Source of the DNA: Topomyia yanbarensis
Taxonomy: Eukaryota > Arthropoda > Insecta > Diptera > Culicidae
Direction of reading: 5' to 3'
Length of the DNA stretch: 64,000 nucleotides
Assembly (NCBI RefSeq): GCF_030247195.1
Contig: NC_080670.1
Span: forward strand, 212,896,546 to 212,960,545
Shown here: piece by piece, positions 11,361 to 21,844 of the stretch
Numbering within the stretch: the stretch's first letter is position 1
Layout of the letters: each line of letters opens with the position of its first letter
The notes under the pieces: model-generated
What the model was told of the DNA's origin: nothing
Databases searched by the model: none
The model's input: the letters and a program-made list of their open reading frames with translations, nothing else
Program-made: the position numbers and the translations under genes

Positions 11361-11410
11361 CTACTTAAAAGCGTTTTGAAGTCAAAGAGGAAAACCTATC
11401 GTCTCACTAT

Positions 11411-12991
11411 CTACTGTCGATTTTGTTCTCCTCTTCCAGTGGGACCACCGGTAGCCGCACCACCATTACCTGTTCCGTTCCACGGCATATAATCCTGTCC
11501 GGCACCGGGACCTCCAGAGCCTGGTCCAGATGGATTGCCCGGGCCAGCTCCGTTATTATTTTGAGCTCCAGGTCCACCGGGACCACCGGATCCTTGCGGA
11601 TTATTATGCATCTGATTTCCAATCAAACTCCACTGGCTGAGAGCCGCCGCTATGATGGCCGGATTCAAGGGCATCTGATTAAGATTCATGTTGCCGCCAC
11701 CTGGACCACCGTGATTTCCGATGACACCCGGAGCACCGCTATTTCCACCAGGGGCTGCTCCGCCTGTTCCTCCACCTCCGCTCAAATGATTACCACTCAT
11801 ACCGCCGCCCGAACCGTGGTGACCTCCATGGAGACCTGCATTGCCCTGTCCGTTCGGACCTGACGAGTTCAAACCAAGCGCTTGAAGATTGGGCATGCTA
11901 TCCATGTTACTATTGTTTTGACGACTCTGCTGTGAATACTCGTTATAGTTCCAGATTGGTTGATTCTGAGGCAATTGGTTGTAGCCGCCGCCGCCGCCAC
12001 CACCACCTCCATGATGGTAATTACTGTTCATGTTTGAATGCGACTGTGGACCACCATAATCAGAACCACCGGAACTGCCACCACGTCCACGGTCATCGTA
12101 ATTTCCCATGTTACCGCCCATCTGATTCTTTTGCTGGTTGCGATTGTGCTCCGGTCGTGGAGAAGCTGTCGATACATATACCGATGCTCCCTTGATCAGA
12201 TGATCCTCTCCGCACAGGCTCTGTGCCACATGAGGATCGATGAACGTCACAAAAGCGAACGCCCGGAATGGCTTCGGAATGAAAACATCCGTAACTTCAC
12301 CGTACTTGCTGAAGTACTCTCGGATATCATCGGAGGTCATTTCCTCCGTTACACGTCCCAGAAAGATCTTGCTGGGCATTTGGTGCTGCATTTGATCTTT
12401 GCTGCTAGGGACCTTTACGTCACACCAACGACCATCGATCAGATGACGCTTGGACAAAGCCTTCATCTGCGATCCGAAATTAGCGAAACGAATAAAACCA
12501 TAACCCTTCGATTGACCAGATTTGGTATCCTTTTTAATCTGAACAACCAGCAACTCGCCAAATGTTTCAAAGTATTCGCGCAGCCCTTCTTCGGTCGTCT
12601 TCCAGGGCAATCCCAGCACGATCAAATCTGTTGTGGTTCTGTACTTGTTCTCAATCCGCTTTGTCTTGGGAGTGGAATTCTCCAGCTTATCATCGCTCTT
12701 GCGTTTGTTCTCTTTCGGAAACACGCATATGTACTGATGATTTCCCCATCCCTGATCCATCGAGAACGGGTGCAACTTGTTATCGTTCAAGCGAACTCCA
12801 CGAATCGCCTTGTTCTCTGGATTACGATACTTAAGCCCACAAGCTCCGTAGAACTGTGCCTGCAGAGTCGAAATCGACAGGGTACCGTCTTCCTCTAGCG
12901 GTAGCTCCACTGCCTCGTCGCCCTCCTCTTCAACGACCAGAACTCCACCACCCATACCAAGTGAGTCGTTGCCAATTTCGTTATCCATCAT
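11411..12991 (-). CDS. TBPH: TDP-43 homologue, RNA/DNA-binding protein (TBPH)
   Basis: An uninterrupted 526-codon frame starts at ATG 12991-12989. Residues about 25-95 form the N-terminal ubiquitin-like domain. A basic bipartite nuclear localisation signal (KRKSDDK ... PKTKR) lies at 96-112. RRM1 spans about 122-197, with RNP2 LIVLGL and RNP1 KGYGFIRF. RRM2 spans about 208-280, with RNP2 IFLGRV and RNP1 RAFAFVTF. From about residue 290 to the end the protein is a low-complexity Gly/Asn/Gln-rich tail, including a run of nine glycines and PGGPGG-type repeats, longer than in the human protein. The family binds UG-rich RNA, controls splicing and mRNA stability, and regulates its own mRNA through the 3' UTR. 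The coding region has no intron; 5' UTR introns upstream are possible. Confidence 0.96.
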   Translation of the reverse strand: MMDNEIGNDSLGMGGGVLVVEEEGDEAVELPLEEDGTLSISTLQAQFYGACGLKYRNPENKAIRGVRLNDNKLHPFSMDQGWGNHQYICVFPKENKRKSDDKLENSTPKTKRIENKYRTTTDLIVLGLPWKTTEEGLREYFETFGELLVVQIKKDTKSGQSKGYGFIRFANFGSQMKALSKRHLIDGRWCDVKVPSSKDQMQHQMPSKIFLGRVTEEMTSDDIREYFSKYGEVTDVFIPKPFRAFAFVTFIDPHVAQSLCGEDHLIKGASVYVSTASPRPEHNRNQQKNQMGGNMGNYDDRGRGGSSGGSDYGGPQSHSNMNSNYHHGGGGGGGGGYNQLPQNQPIWNYNEYSQQSRQNNSNMDSMPNLQALGLNSSGPNGQGNAGLHGGHHGSGGGMSGNHLSGGGGTGGAAPGGNSGAPGVIGNHGGPGGGNMNLNQMPLNPAIIAAALSQWSLIGNQMHNNPQGSGGPGGPGAQNNNGAGPGNPSGPGSGGPGAGQDYMPWNGTGNGGAATGGPTGRGEQNRQ

Positions 12992-14570
12992 CGTCAGATA
13001 TTTTAGAACAGGAGTTGGAGCTTGTTTCCGTTTTTATCCTTTGGGACTCTGTTCCGGCAAAATGTAAGCGTATAGGAAAGATGTCGAAATATATTAGATA
13101 GTGTGAAAATATGAATTGTAGGGGAAAATTTGGCTTTACGTCACAGAAACAACATTGGAGAAATTGCATGCAAAAATTTGCCGTGGAACTGGTTATCATG
13201 TAAATTCAACATGGCGGAATGTCTTTTTTGAACATCGTATCAACTTAAAATTTTGTATTAAACGCCTTTCAACTATAAATCCAATATTATTTCTGTACGA
13301 AAATCCCGATTCTGCACGGGGTTTGCAGTGCCGAAAATCGGTAAAAGTAACTCACATGAAACTTTCGTCGACACAACACCGAAATTCTGTCGGTTTCCGC
13401 AGCTCTACCGGTCTGTCACACTTGTCGTCGCAGTAGCGTCACTCTATTGAGTTATATTACACACAAACGCACTCACGCTGATTTTTGTACGTGCAAAATC
13501 AATAGTTGATTTTCCTGTTTCTATATTTACAAAAATGACACTGTCATTCGACTGAAGTCAAAATCGATTTGTCACAGCAAACTTTGACCTCTTCTGATTT
13601 TCGTTCACTCGCTCGGTTGTGTGTGCCGCACACACAGCAGCATGAAATACACGCAGATAAGTAAGCTCAAAATAGTATGAAGAGGGGACTGTAAAAACTG
13701 CTCCCGATCGTTGTGAAAATCAAGATGGAGGAACCACACTCGGACTCAGACAATATCCTTGAAAATCAGCCAAACTTGGTAAAAACGGATCAAATCCTTT
13801 AATTTTCTCGCACACACGGAATCGTCACGAGCTTCACAAGTTTCTGTGAATATAGATGATCTACAATCTGCTGGATTTATACCTTCAGCATCGTCGCAAG
13901 CACACCTTTTTCGCCTTATTGCAGCCGGTCAACAGATTTTGCAGAAATCTACCGAAACCACGAAATGCAGACGTTTTTTCCACGACTTCTAAGGATTTAT
14001 TCTCGTAGCACGTCGTTTTTTTTCCACTTTCAAGACGATTGTTAAAAAAGAGCACTAGCGCTCCTGACTCTTCCCGTTCTCGCGCACACAGAATACACCA
14101 TTCAAACCGCACCGTAGCACACTCGCTGAAAAGAGAGAGCAGGCTTACGTAACGCACATCAAGAAAAAAAAAACCCGCTAGGAAAACGACCAACAACGCG
14201 AACGTACCGTACCGCACACGACTCGAACAAACCGACTCACACGACTGCTTGAAGCTGAATGAGGATTGAGGAAAATGGCCGACCGCGAGTTTTTTTGCTG
14301 ACAGGTACACAAGGTGGCCAGATTGCATTTTATTTCATGATGTCGCTAAACTTTTTCTAATATTCGCGGATACGAAAAAACTGAGTCAGCGTCCGTTTAA
14401 AATATATAAGGCAGAATCAAAGATTATACGAGACGAAAGATAAAATAAACAAATAAATCATCTATTATCGATATCTGCATACCGTATATTTTTCGATAAA
14501 CACATGATTGCGACGTAAAACCCAATTGTTGATGAAAGAAAAAAAATTATATTTTGTTCACTACCCGCAC
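12992..14570. other. Upstream region of TDP-43
   Basis: This holds the 5' UTR and promoter of the minus-strand TDP-43 gene. A plus-strand ATG at 13725 opens an 18-codon frame (MEEPHSDSDNIL...) that ends at a possible splice donor TTG|GTAAAA at 13778/13779. This could be the first exon of a divergent gene, but no second exon was found. A minus-strand frame at 13885-14328 has no start or family match and looks like UTR or chance. Confidence 0.35.
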
Positions 14571-14631
14571 CTGTGATTGGCGAGTAACTGTTTGTCCGGA
14601 ATTCCTCTCAAAGTGAATTTTGACAACTGGC
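14571..14631 (+). repeat. Dispersed repeat, copy 1
   Basis: About 60 bases starting CTGTGATTGG and ending TTTTGACAACTGGC match the reverse complement of 59641-59702 with few differences. Both contain TTTGTCCGGAATT and CAAAGTGAATTTTGACA. It is noncoding and belongs to an unidentified interspersed family. Confidence 0.65.
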
Positions 14632-15070
14632 TTTTACATCCTAACCATATGTTTGTCGAGATTTGTTTCAGTAAGCTGAAGTCGACAAAACATTTAAAAT
14701 TATTGTAGTGCGGTAAATTAAAAAAAATAAAAGAGCGCTAAATCACTTGCATCCCTGGATTCCAACCATCCTAAACATTTTTTACGTTTTTACCAAATAA
14801 AAAATAATAATAGAGGTGTGGTTGCTCCAAAGATCAGTACTAAATCTGTATTTTTAGGTAGGAACGCGAAAATATTCAGAGTTTGGTTTTGGTCGTCGGT
14901 CGATATATTTGAATGTGGAAAATTGGTATGTCTGGCCACCCTGGGCTCAGGGATAGGAAATCGTGGTGTCAGATGCAGTAATAGAATGCAGAGCAACATT
15001 TGCATTTGTAATGTTCCGTGAATCCAGCCGCACACGCTGCGTTACATCCCGGTCAAACCATTCGGAATTT
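14632..15070. other. Noncoding spacer
   Basis: No gene or repeat is recognised. Short frames at 14790-15035 on the minus strand and 14818-15021 on the plus strand overlap each other and have no family resemblance. Confidence 0.3.
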
Positions 15071-15343
15071 GATTCGGAATCCTAAATGGAGTCAGTATGG
15101 ATTCCAAATCAAATCCCACTGAGACGTCCAAAAAATTGTTTCAAAATCGTTCAACACGAGTCCAACGATGGACGTTTGTTGAACGGTTATTTGGACGTTG
15201 TCCAGATTGGTCCAACGAACGTCCTTCATTGGACAATTTTGAAACCAACCGTTCTTAGAGGGATGCAACAACCGATTCTGAGTCGGAATCGGTTGTTGCA
15301 TTTGATTTGGAATCCATAATGACTCCATTCAGAAATCCGAACC
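15071..15343. repeat. Inverted-repeat element with 44-base ends
   Basis: The left end 15071-15114 and right end 15300-15343 are inverted repeats of 44 bases with a few mismatches (shared core ATGGATTCCAAATCAAAT). A second perfect hairpin with 14-base arms (GCAACAACCGATTC) sits at 15265-15299 just inside the right end. It has no coding capacity, as expected of a foldback or MITE-type element. Confidence 0.7.
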
Positions 15344-15802
15344 GGTTCCGGAATGAGTTTAACTGGGATAGAGGCAAGATGGGAGAAAGGTGGGAATATT
15401 TGACACTTTTGAGTGTATTAGTTTAATACTTGCAAAATTAAGCATGGCGGCCGGGGCCCTTGAAGTGAACGAACGAGCATCCTGATTCTTTGGCGCACGA
15501 TGAAAAGCGAGAAAAGGCCGAGCTTCACCTCGGATCTGCCTATTAGAACACTTAGGGACACTTTTTACTTCGAAAAAAACCGATTAAATTAAGTATGACC
15601 GAACCGAAAGAAAACTTATGGCAACAGAAAGGCCCACTACGTCATTTGTTTGTGCTTTTCTTCTTCATATCCTCTTGTTTTTTCGGCTTCATCAAAGAAA
15701 AATGAAAACCGCACTCACACACAGAAAAAAATGTGCACACCTGTAACCGTCTTGACATAGAGGTACTTTCCGAGCCCTTGCCCGACGGGATGACATTTGG
15801 TG

Positions 15803-15952
15803 TAGAGCACTCTAGTTAGAATGTGGCCAAGAGGCCATGACGTATCCAAACGAACATGAAATATGACGTACTTCTATTGTGTATACGTCAAATTCCATGT
15901 TCGTTTGGATACGACATGGCCTCTTGGCCACACTCTAACTAGAGTGCTCTAA
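15803..15952. mobile_element. Foldback MITE, hAT-like, with 8-base TSD
   Basis: The element is 150 bases and starts TAGAGCACTCTAGTTAG; its other end is the inverted copy. The inverted arms are about 67 bases each, so almost all of it folds on itself. It is flanked by a perfect 8-base direct repeat ATTTGGTG at 15795-15802 and 15953-15960. An 8-base duplication and a TAGAG terminus fit the hAT superfamily. It is nonautonomous. Confidence 0.85.
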
Positions 15953-16052
15953 TTTGGTGCGCTATTTGTTTACATGTCTGCTTAGCTGTCCCTAGGATAG
16001 GATCCGCCAGCTTTGTCCCCTGTTTTTGAACCAATTCTGAACCAGCTCGTGA

Positions 16053-16392
16053 TTGGACGAAAGTGACATAGGCAAACCTTCGGCTTGGAAACTAAAAGTA
16101 CTAAAGGGCTGCTTGGAAGTGTTGTCATATTGTGATATCAAACATAAAATGACGATTGTTAACTGTGTTGATTTTTTTGTTTTCTCGAGATACCGCTTTC
16201 TTTCTATAACATCCGTCTGTAATTATGAAGTGCAGGCATTATTTGGCAGACGAAATCAAACATATTATCCAGAACTGAAGTTCCCGAGAGATCCGGCAGC
16301 GCGGTTATCGTGGATTCTGTTCTGTGTGCGGAATAATGCGGAAATGCCTCTTTTCGAAATCAACAGGCTGTGTAGCGTAAGTATGAAAATAT
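16053..16392 (+). pseudogene. THAP-type zinc-finger fragment inside a TIR element
   Basis: The frame contains YPELKFPRDPAARLSWILFC and then FEINRLCS. This resembles the FPkDPerRkkWl...rlCs.HF pattern of the THAP (C2CH) DNA-binding domain found in P-element transposases and host THAP proteins. It stops right after LCS at a canonical splice donor (AGC|GTAAGT, 16378-16379), where the domain would continue to the HF pair. The first cysteines are not clear (a CNYE segment occurs upstream). No continuation exon was found, because a MITE lies where it should be. Identification is by pattern only. Confidence 0.45.
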
Positions 16393-16415
16393 TTTGAACT
16401 TCATGTAAAAATTGT

Positions 16416-16620
16416 CTTTGTTCCAGTACCGAGTAAATTGGAAGTACTGAGCAAACAGGGAGAAAGTTATCCCGGAAGTCGCTTCTTGTTCTTCCTTTGG
16501 TACTATCGATACAATTGAATTTTACAGTTTTCAACTGAATCGATCATCGGTGTAAATAAGAGCGTGTATTTTCTACTGCTGTTTTCACCGAAACGATCAC
16601 ATGTAGTACTGGAACAAACC
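16416..16620. repeat. MITE with TTTGTTCCAGTAC ends, copy 1
   Basis: The ends are inverted: TTTGTTCCAGTAC at 16417-16429 and GTACTGGAACAAACC at 16606-16620. The first 60 bases match the better-preserved copy at 31948-32123. A TA follows the right end. The copy is nested inside the 15992-17051 element. Confidence 0.6.
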
Positions 16621-17051
16621 TATACATTGCTCCAAAACAAAAATTAAACCTTGCAGAAAAGTAGTTTTAGAATATTTAAAATAAATCCGAACAGAGAAGA
16701 TTATTCTTGTGACAGAGGTTGCTTGACTCAGAGAGCAACTTACAAAAATGAAGAGGCATGAAGATATTTTTCGTAATGTCCAACAACGAATATATATTAT
16801 TTTGTTTTGCTGTATTCCGATGGAAAAAACGTTATGATCTAAACGATCGGATCGGATGCGGATATGAAGACTAAATCTTTGATTTTTCCAGAAGCATGAA
16901 ATTGGTACATAATATAGAATATATTAATCAGAACAAATATACGACCGAAACAAAACCAATATTTTGGCAACATTGGTCGAGTGGGGGTATGTCGTTTTCA
17001 ACAGGGATTAGTAAAATATAAGAAAAAGCCAGCTGGCGGATCCTATCCTAG

Positions 17052-17940
17052 AGCTATCCACAGGTTTTCTACACGCAACCATAAAATAACGTACAGAATA
17101 AGTTATTTTAACTTATATTTAGGTACTTTTGAGCTGTGCGTCGCTTTCGCACTTATTAGTGTTATCAAAAACAAAACGAGAGATTCGACTCAGTGGAGGT
17201 CTTCTGTGCAGTAAGGTACTTTTAAGTTGTTTGGGGTATACTAAAAATTAGGTAAATTCAACTTAAATTTAAGTAAATTAAACTCAAGTTTGAGTTATTA
17301 TTTTTGCCACAGTTAAATGGAACGCGGTTTATCTAATTTTACCTTTTTGCACACCACGAAATTGAGTCAAAAGTATTCAATTTTAGGTAGTTTTTCGGTG
17401 ACGAGAGTGTAGATATGAGGTTTGGCATTAGAAAAACATGATAACTACAGTCGACTTGGAGGAACATCACAACGCAAAACATCACATCTACAAAATATTA
17501 GCAAAGCTTTGGTATACTATATGTGACATTTTGACTTAAGATTAAAAGAGTTATCATTTTTCTCTATAATTTGTGGACGATGAAGAGTCAATGCTTAGCT
17601 TTTATTTGCCATAATAAACTCAGTTTGTTTACACTTGTTAGATATTACGTTTTGAATAAACGGTATAGATTTCATCACATTTATAAATTATACGACTGCT
17701 CGACATCACCGCATTGTGAACAGCCGAAAAGTACTATAGCTGGACCCCCGGTATCTCATAAAAAACTGCTCGATTTTTGAGCACACAATGGGACTGACTG
17801 TCAATGACTGACAGATCTCTATTATGAAACAAAAAGGTGCTTCAAGTTGCCGTACGATAGAATAAAAACGATAAAAACATTTAAAAATACCACGGCAAAC
17901 CGATTCTAGTGATAGAATTTAGGGACTCCATAACATCGGA
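17052..17940. other. Upstream region of the mL40 gene
   Basis: AT-rich noncoding sequence before the mL40 start codon. No recognised repeat or clear promoter motif. Short frames here show no family resemblance. Confidence 0.35.
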
Positions 17941-18534
17941 ATGTCACTGATAAGTATTCTGTTCAGGTAAGTCAAATTATTGCCTCACACACGTAGACAT
18001 ATGACATGTTTATATTTTGCTAGAACTGTTCAGCAGCCACCGGCTCGAACCTACCTGGCACGTTCGCTGCACACTGGAACCACTAACTACTTCCAATTCA
18101 CTCCGGTTCTGTGTGCGGAACCACTGAAGAAAAAGAAAAAAATTGATCCCGCAGTACTGAAACAGCGAGAGGAACGCAAGCGAAAACGACTCGAAAAACA
18201 AATCCGGCGATTGGAGAAAAACGCCCGTCAGTTGAAACCAATCGAGGAACTGGAAGTTCCGATAGAATTACTGGACGAGCGAAAGCAACGTACTCGGACC
18301 ATCGTTCAGCCCAGTTCAGATGAGTTGGAAAATCGCGTCCTGCTGGAAAAACAGTGGGCCAAGTTCAAGATGGAGGAAAAATTAGCGGACTATCAACTGA
18401 TCGATCGGGTACTCTCAGCGCAAACAAAAGCACTGAACGAACTACGTCTGGAATCGGAAGATCTTTACCAGCTAGCAGTACATACGGACGACGCTCTAGT
18501 ACCGTTGAAGGTAGAAGGACCAGTGTCAACACCA
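17941..18534 (+). CDS. mRpL40: Mitochondrial large ribosomal subunit protein mL40 (partial at gap)
   Basis: Exon 1 is 17941-17966 (MSLISILFR, split codon at the end) and ends at GTAAGT. Exon 2 starts after TTTTGCTAG at 18024 and runs open into the N gap at 18535. The joined protein keeps the mL40 hallmarks: AEPLKKKKKIDP, then a highly basic stretch RKRKRLEKQIRRLEK, PIEEL, and ESEDLYQLAVHTDDALVPLKVEGP. About 180 residues are visible; the last 20-30 residues and the stop must lie in the gap. The N terminus (RTYLARSLHTG) looks like a mitochondrial targeting sequence. The protein is a structural part of the mitochondrial 39S subunit. Confidence 0.9.
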
Positions 18535-19034
18535 NNNNNNNNNNNNNNNNNNNNNNNNNNNNNNNNNNNNNNNNNNNNNNNNNNNNNNNNNNNNNNNNNN
18601 NNNNNNNNNNNNNNNNNNNNNNNNNNNNNNNNNNNNNNNNNNNNNNNNNNNNNNNNNNNNNNNNNNNNNNNNNNNNNNNNNNNNNNNNNNNNNNNNNNNN
18701 NNNNNNNNNNNNNNNNNNNNNNNNNNNNNNNNNNNNNNNNNNNNNNNNNNNNNNNNNNNNNNNNNNNNNNNNNNNNNNNNNNNNNNNNNNNNNNNNNNNN
18801 NNNNNNNNNNNNNNNNNNNNNNNNNNNNNNNNNNNNNNNNNNNNNNNNNNNNNNNNNNNNNNNNNNNNNNNNNNNNNNNNNNNNNNNNNNNNNNNNNNNN
18901 NNNNNNNNNNNNNNNNNNNNNNNNNNNNNNNNNNNNNNNNNNNNNNNNNNNNNNNNNNNNNNNNNNNNNNNNNNNNNNNNNNNNNNNNNNNNNNNNNNNN
19001 NNNNNNNNNNNNNNNNNNNNNNNNNNNNNNNNNN
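18535..19034. other. Assembly gap (500 N)
   Basis: Exactly 500 unknown bases, a nominal gap size. It removes the 3' end of the mL40 gene. Open frames drawn across it are meaningless. Confidence 0.99.
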
Positions 19035-19829
19035 CCCAGTTAGAAGAGTGGCTGTTCATATCTTCAAAGGAGATAAAAAAGTCTTCCCTTTTGGGTGAAA
19101 AGAATGGTACTGTATCTTAAACAAGAAGGACTTCTTCATACGTTAATTCACTCTTCGGAAGAAAAATAGTGCGCAATCTCAAAGGCAAAGAAGAGGATAG
19201 AGCGGGAAACGAATTTTGATTAGCACCGGAGGATGATGCAATGGCACATGTTATTTCCTGCAAGCATGCAAATAAAAAATTTTAAGTTTGCTCATTAATG
19301 GCGATTTCGCTTGAACCCGAAACTGAGTCAGGTTCTAACCCCAACCGCTGTCAGTACATACATTTTGACAGCAGTTGGAGTTAGAAACTGACTCAGTTTC
19401 GCTTCAAACAGAAACCACATAAGACAATGTGCAAAATGAGTAAAATTATAAAATTAATTTTATCGTTCATTGAGGTAATTATTATAAGCGTGCATTGCAT
19501 ACCCGACAGAAGAAGGTGTGCGAACCAAAAACACTCGCTTGACAAGCAAAAATTTCACTGGCTACTAAGACCGGACGTGGGGACGAAGGGATTCACGTCG
19601 ACTGTCGGAGCTATTTTTTGTGGAAACATCCGCATTTTCGGCATCATTTCGCGTAAGTGCTAGTTGTTTTTGGAAGGAAAAAGTGATTTTCCTACAACCG
19701 GTCAATCGTTCAAGTGAAAGCACGGTTCCCTTGATAGCAAAGTAGCGGTCGCTATCGCGAACGACACGCGAACATGGAAGAGACGTTTCACGTTATTTTT
19801 TGCAAATCTATTAGTCACCGATGTGTCGT
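19035..19829. other. Spacer after the gap, including a 35-base-arm hairpin
   Basis: No gene is recognised. A near-perfect inverted repeat lies at 19319-19353 and 19366-19400. A small frame at 19427-19663 (start MCKMSKIIKLILSFIEV, hydrophobic N terminus) has no match I know. Confidence 0.35.
19319..19400. repeat. Foldback hairpin with 35-base arms
   Basis: The left arm 19319-19353 (starts GAAACTGAGTCAGG) pairs with the right arm 19366-19400 (ends CTGACTCAGTTTC) around a 12-base loop, with only a few mismatches. It is probably a small foldback transposon. Confidence 0.75.
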
Positions 19830-20330
19830 ACGGAACAGTGATGGAAAAGGGATCGTTAACAGTTCAGAACAAGTTCCTAGTCTGTGTAAGGAGTACGACG
19901 ACACGGCAAAAGAAGCAGATGAACTGTCGCTGAGGAAGGGTGCCATCATTAAATGGCGAGAAGGTACTTTGACGGTTGCCAGCAGGACCGGTGTACTTCC
20001 GGACAATTTTGTGCAAGTGCTGAAGCCAGACGATATCAATCCACTCGTTTTGAGGAACAAGACTGCTACTCAGTTTTTTTTGTTAGAGACGGACCACTGC
20101 GACCAACATTTAGATCTATTGTGGCCACTCAGAATAGAAGGTGTAAAATTATCTACAGCTACCGGGAAAACAAACCAGATGAGCAGATACTGACGGCTGG
20201 TGATTGTCGTGTCCCATAAAGATTTCGCGGAGCCAGAGGAAGATTAGTGGCAGCAATTGAATGAGCCTTACTAACTTCGGCCAACCGAAGGGTTGGCACC
20301 GAGACGACTTGGAAAAAAGAAGGAGAAAGA
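19830..20330 (+). pseudogene. CIN85/CD2AP-type (cindr-like) tandem SH3 fragment
   Basis: One frame reads YDDTAKEADELSLRKGAIIK then RTGVLPDNFVQVLKPDD, matching the ALYDY...DELsl..GdiI...G.FPdNFV pattern of the SH3 domains of CIN85/CD2AP adaptors. The WW centre is lost. After a frameshift a second SH3 begins with RRCKIIYSYRENKPDEQ, followed by decay and stops. Those proteins link endocytosis to actin. The fragment is broken by frameshifts and stops, and no flanking exons fit, so it is a pseudogene or captured fragment, not the working gene. Confidence 0.55.
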
Positions 20331-20478
20331 AATGCCAACAGAGGAAACTCCAAGGAGAACCCTCAAGTCATTCCCGTGATCGTATGATGACGACGGCAAG
20401 TGTCCTTAAGGTGAGTGCAACTCTTTTTATCGTCTTTTAAGAACCATATATCATTCGTGGCAATTTCGTGGCCTATAG

Positions 20479-20739
20479 TAACAGACATAACACTATGAGG
20501 GAATTTCCTCAAAAAACATGGATTCGACAATTTTCCCAAAACACTAGCTCCACCTTTTATTCACGGTCCCAAACACTAATTTGCTAGTGGGTTACCCCTG
20601 AAGTTTGGGAACAATTTTTCACTAGTGGTCCATGTTAGTGGCGCCACAATTTCAAATGTGGCCACAGTCCCAACTACAAATATATTCAAAATGACCGTTA
20701 AAGCGGGCGAAGCCTTGTGTTTGAGTGTTATGTCTGTTA
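20479..20739. repeat. MITE with TAACAGACATAACACT ends
   Basis: The terminal 16 bases TAACAGACATAACACT at 20479-20494 are inverted exactly at 20724-20739. The 261-base interior is noncoding. A clean target-site duplication was not found. Confidence 0.7.
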
Positions 20740-20957
20740 GCCTGTGCTATAGATTTATATAGAAATTAATTTTACAGATTACGTGCCGATTGTGAGACGT
20801 CTTTCAGCCAAAAGGAGCCGTCGCAATGATTGGACAAGTTGTACACATTGGAGGCTTGGCGTTATGCATCGCCGAAGGAATTATTCGACGCTCATGCAGA
20901 ACTCGTTCGACAATTGGAAGGTATGGGAGAGGTAATTGCTAAAGCTGGACGTATATG

Positions 20958-21844
20958 CAGTCGTGATTCGTTGGTTGGGCCCTAGTGGCAGATCACTCTA
21001 GGAATGTAGGGTAGACGTGCCCTTATTCATCTCATTAGTCACGATGTCACACTATTTCGCTGATAACTCAGCCCTCATTGGTTGGATTGCTCTTAAATAG
21101 GCATCAACATCTTTGCTTCGTTCTTATGAAGCAGATCAGTAAAAAATCTGGCTTGGAAAATGTAAAATACTCGCGTTACAGCGAAGCGAAAAGTCGAGTA
21201 CAACGCACCTTTTTTCATCCTACCATTTGAGCTAATGCGTTGAATAGAGATAGCAGACACTGCTCTAACTAATGTGTTCAAATGGGTGGGATGAATAGAG
21301 GTGCTAAGATGAATTGGGGCACAGTAACCCTATAACAAATTTGCATCAAATTAGAAAAAATGCATTTAATTTCCATTTTTTCATCAACTTTGCACTCCCT
21401 TGCACAAAACTTTGTTTAACAATCTTCTTACGCTGATCCACTTTGTTCGACGTTCAGTTGAATATAGGGCTAGTTTTTTACGGGATTTTGACGTCTTACA
21501 CGCAACGCAAAATACATTTTGAATTTCTATTTTGATGGAAAGAAATGCATTTAATTTCGCTGATTTTTTTTAAAATGCATCACAAGTGATCTGCCCCTAG
21601 GTTGGGCCACAGCCATGGCCAACTAACGAATTTAACTCTCTAGTTGGACCGACTGACAAATGTCAAAAACTCTCCAAATGTCTTCACATTAGTAACGTAA
21701 AAGATTTTTAGATAGATTGTTAAAGTCAATTTGACATGAGATATTGATGTTCAGATGCTTTTTAGTTGGACAATAGTTCAATTAGCGAAGGTTCAACTAA
21801 ATAGCGGTTCAGTTAAAAAGTGTCCAACCAGCGAATCACGACTG
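20958..21844. mobile_element. Outer MITE (CAGTCGTGATTCG ends), itself interrupted
   Basis: The left end CAGTCGTGATTCG at 20958-20970 is inverted at 21832-21844, and the similarity extends through TTGG. Without the inner insertion (20982-21600 plus one 8-base repeat) it is about 260 bases. It sits within the copia gag reading frame. TA at 21845-21846, opposite TG on the left, suggests a TA target, as in mariner-type MITEs. Confidence 0.7.
20982..21600. mobile_element. Inner TIR element with 8-base TSD, nested in a MITE
   Basis: The ends are CTAGTGGCAGATCACT (20982-20997) and AGTGATCTGCCCCTAG (21585-21600), inverted with one mismatch. It is flanked by the perfect direct repeat GTTGGGCC at 20974-20981 and 21601-21608. 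The element is 619 bases and noncoding. The 8-base duplication suggests hAT-like mobilisation. Confidence 0.85.

Larger units (their letters stand above)
8691..11410. other. Long AT-rich 3' flank of TDP-43 and upstream of scully
   Basis: No protein-coding gene is supported. It lies downstream of the minus-strand TDP-43 stop and upstream of the second dehydrogenase, so it should hold the TDP-43 3' UTR, the unplaced scully first exon and its promoter. It is AT-rich, with many possible AATAAA hexamers on both strands. It contains a (TCA)n run near 9255-9272, a (GT)n run at 11345-11360, and inverted-repeat units listed separately. Confidence 0.4.
15992..17051. mobile_element. TIR element (8-base TSD) carrying a THAP-like fragment
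   Basis: Perfect 21-base terminal inverted repeats (core CTAGGATAGGATCCGCCAG) lie at 15992-16012 and 17031-17051. Flanking octamers AGCTGTCC (15984-15991) and AGCTATCC (17052-17059) look like a target-site duplication with one mismatch. The 1060-base interior contains a THAP-like coding fragment (16053-16392) and a smaller nested MITE (16416-16620). Eight-base duplications occur in hAT and P superfamilies; the THAP-like fragment favours P or another THAP-bearing family. It is nonautonomous as it stands. Confidence 0.7.

Noticed and set aside
12038..12898. 286-codon plus-strand frame opposite TDP-43
   Set aside because: It is a shadow of the strongly conserved RRM-coding frame on the other strand.
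13885..14328. 147-codon minus-strand frame upstream of TDP-43
   Set aside because: No canonical start or family match; composition fits 5' UTR/promoter sequence.
18526..19098. Open frames running through the N gap
   Set aside because: The frames consist of unknown bases; only the part before 18535 has evidence.
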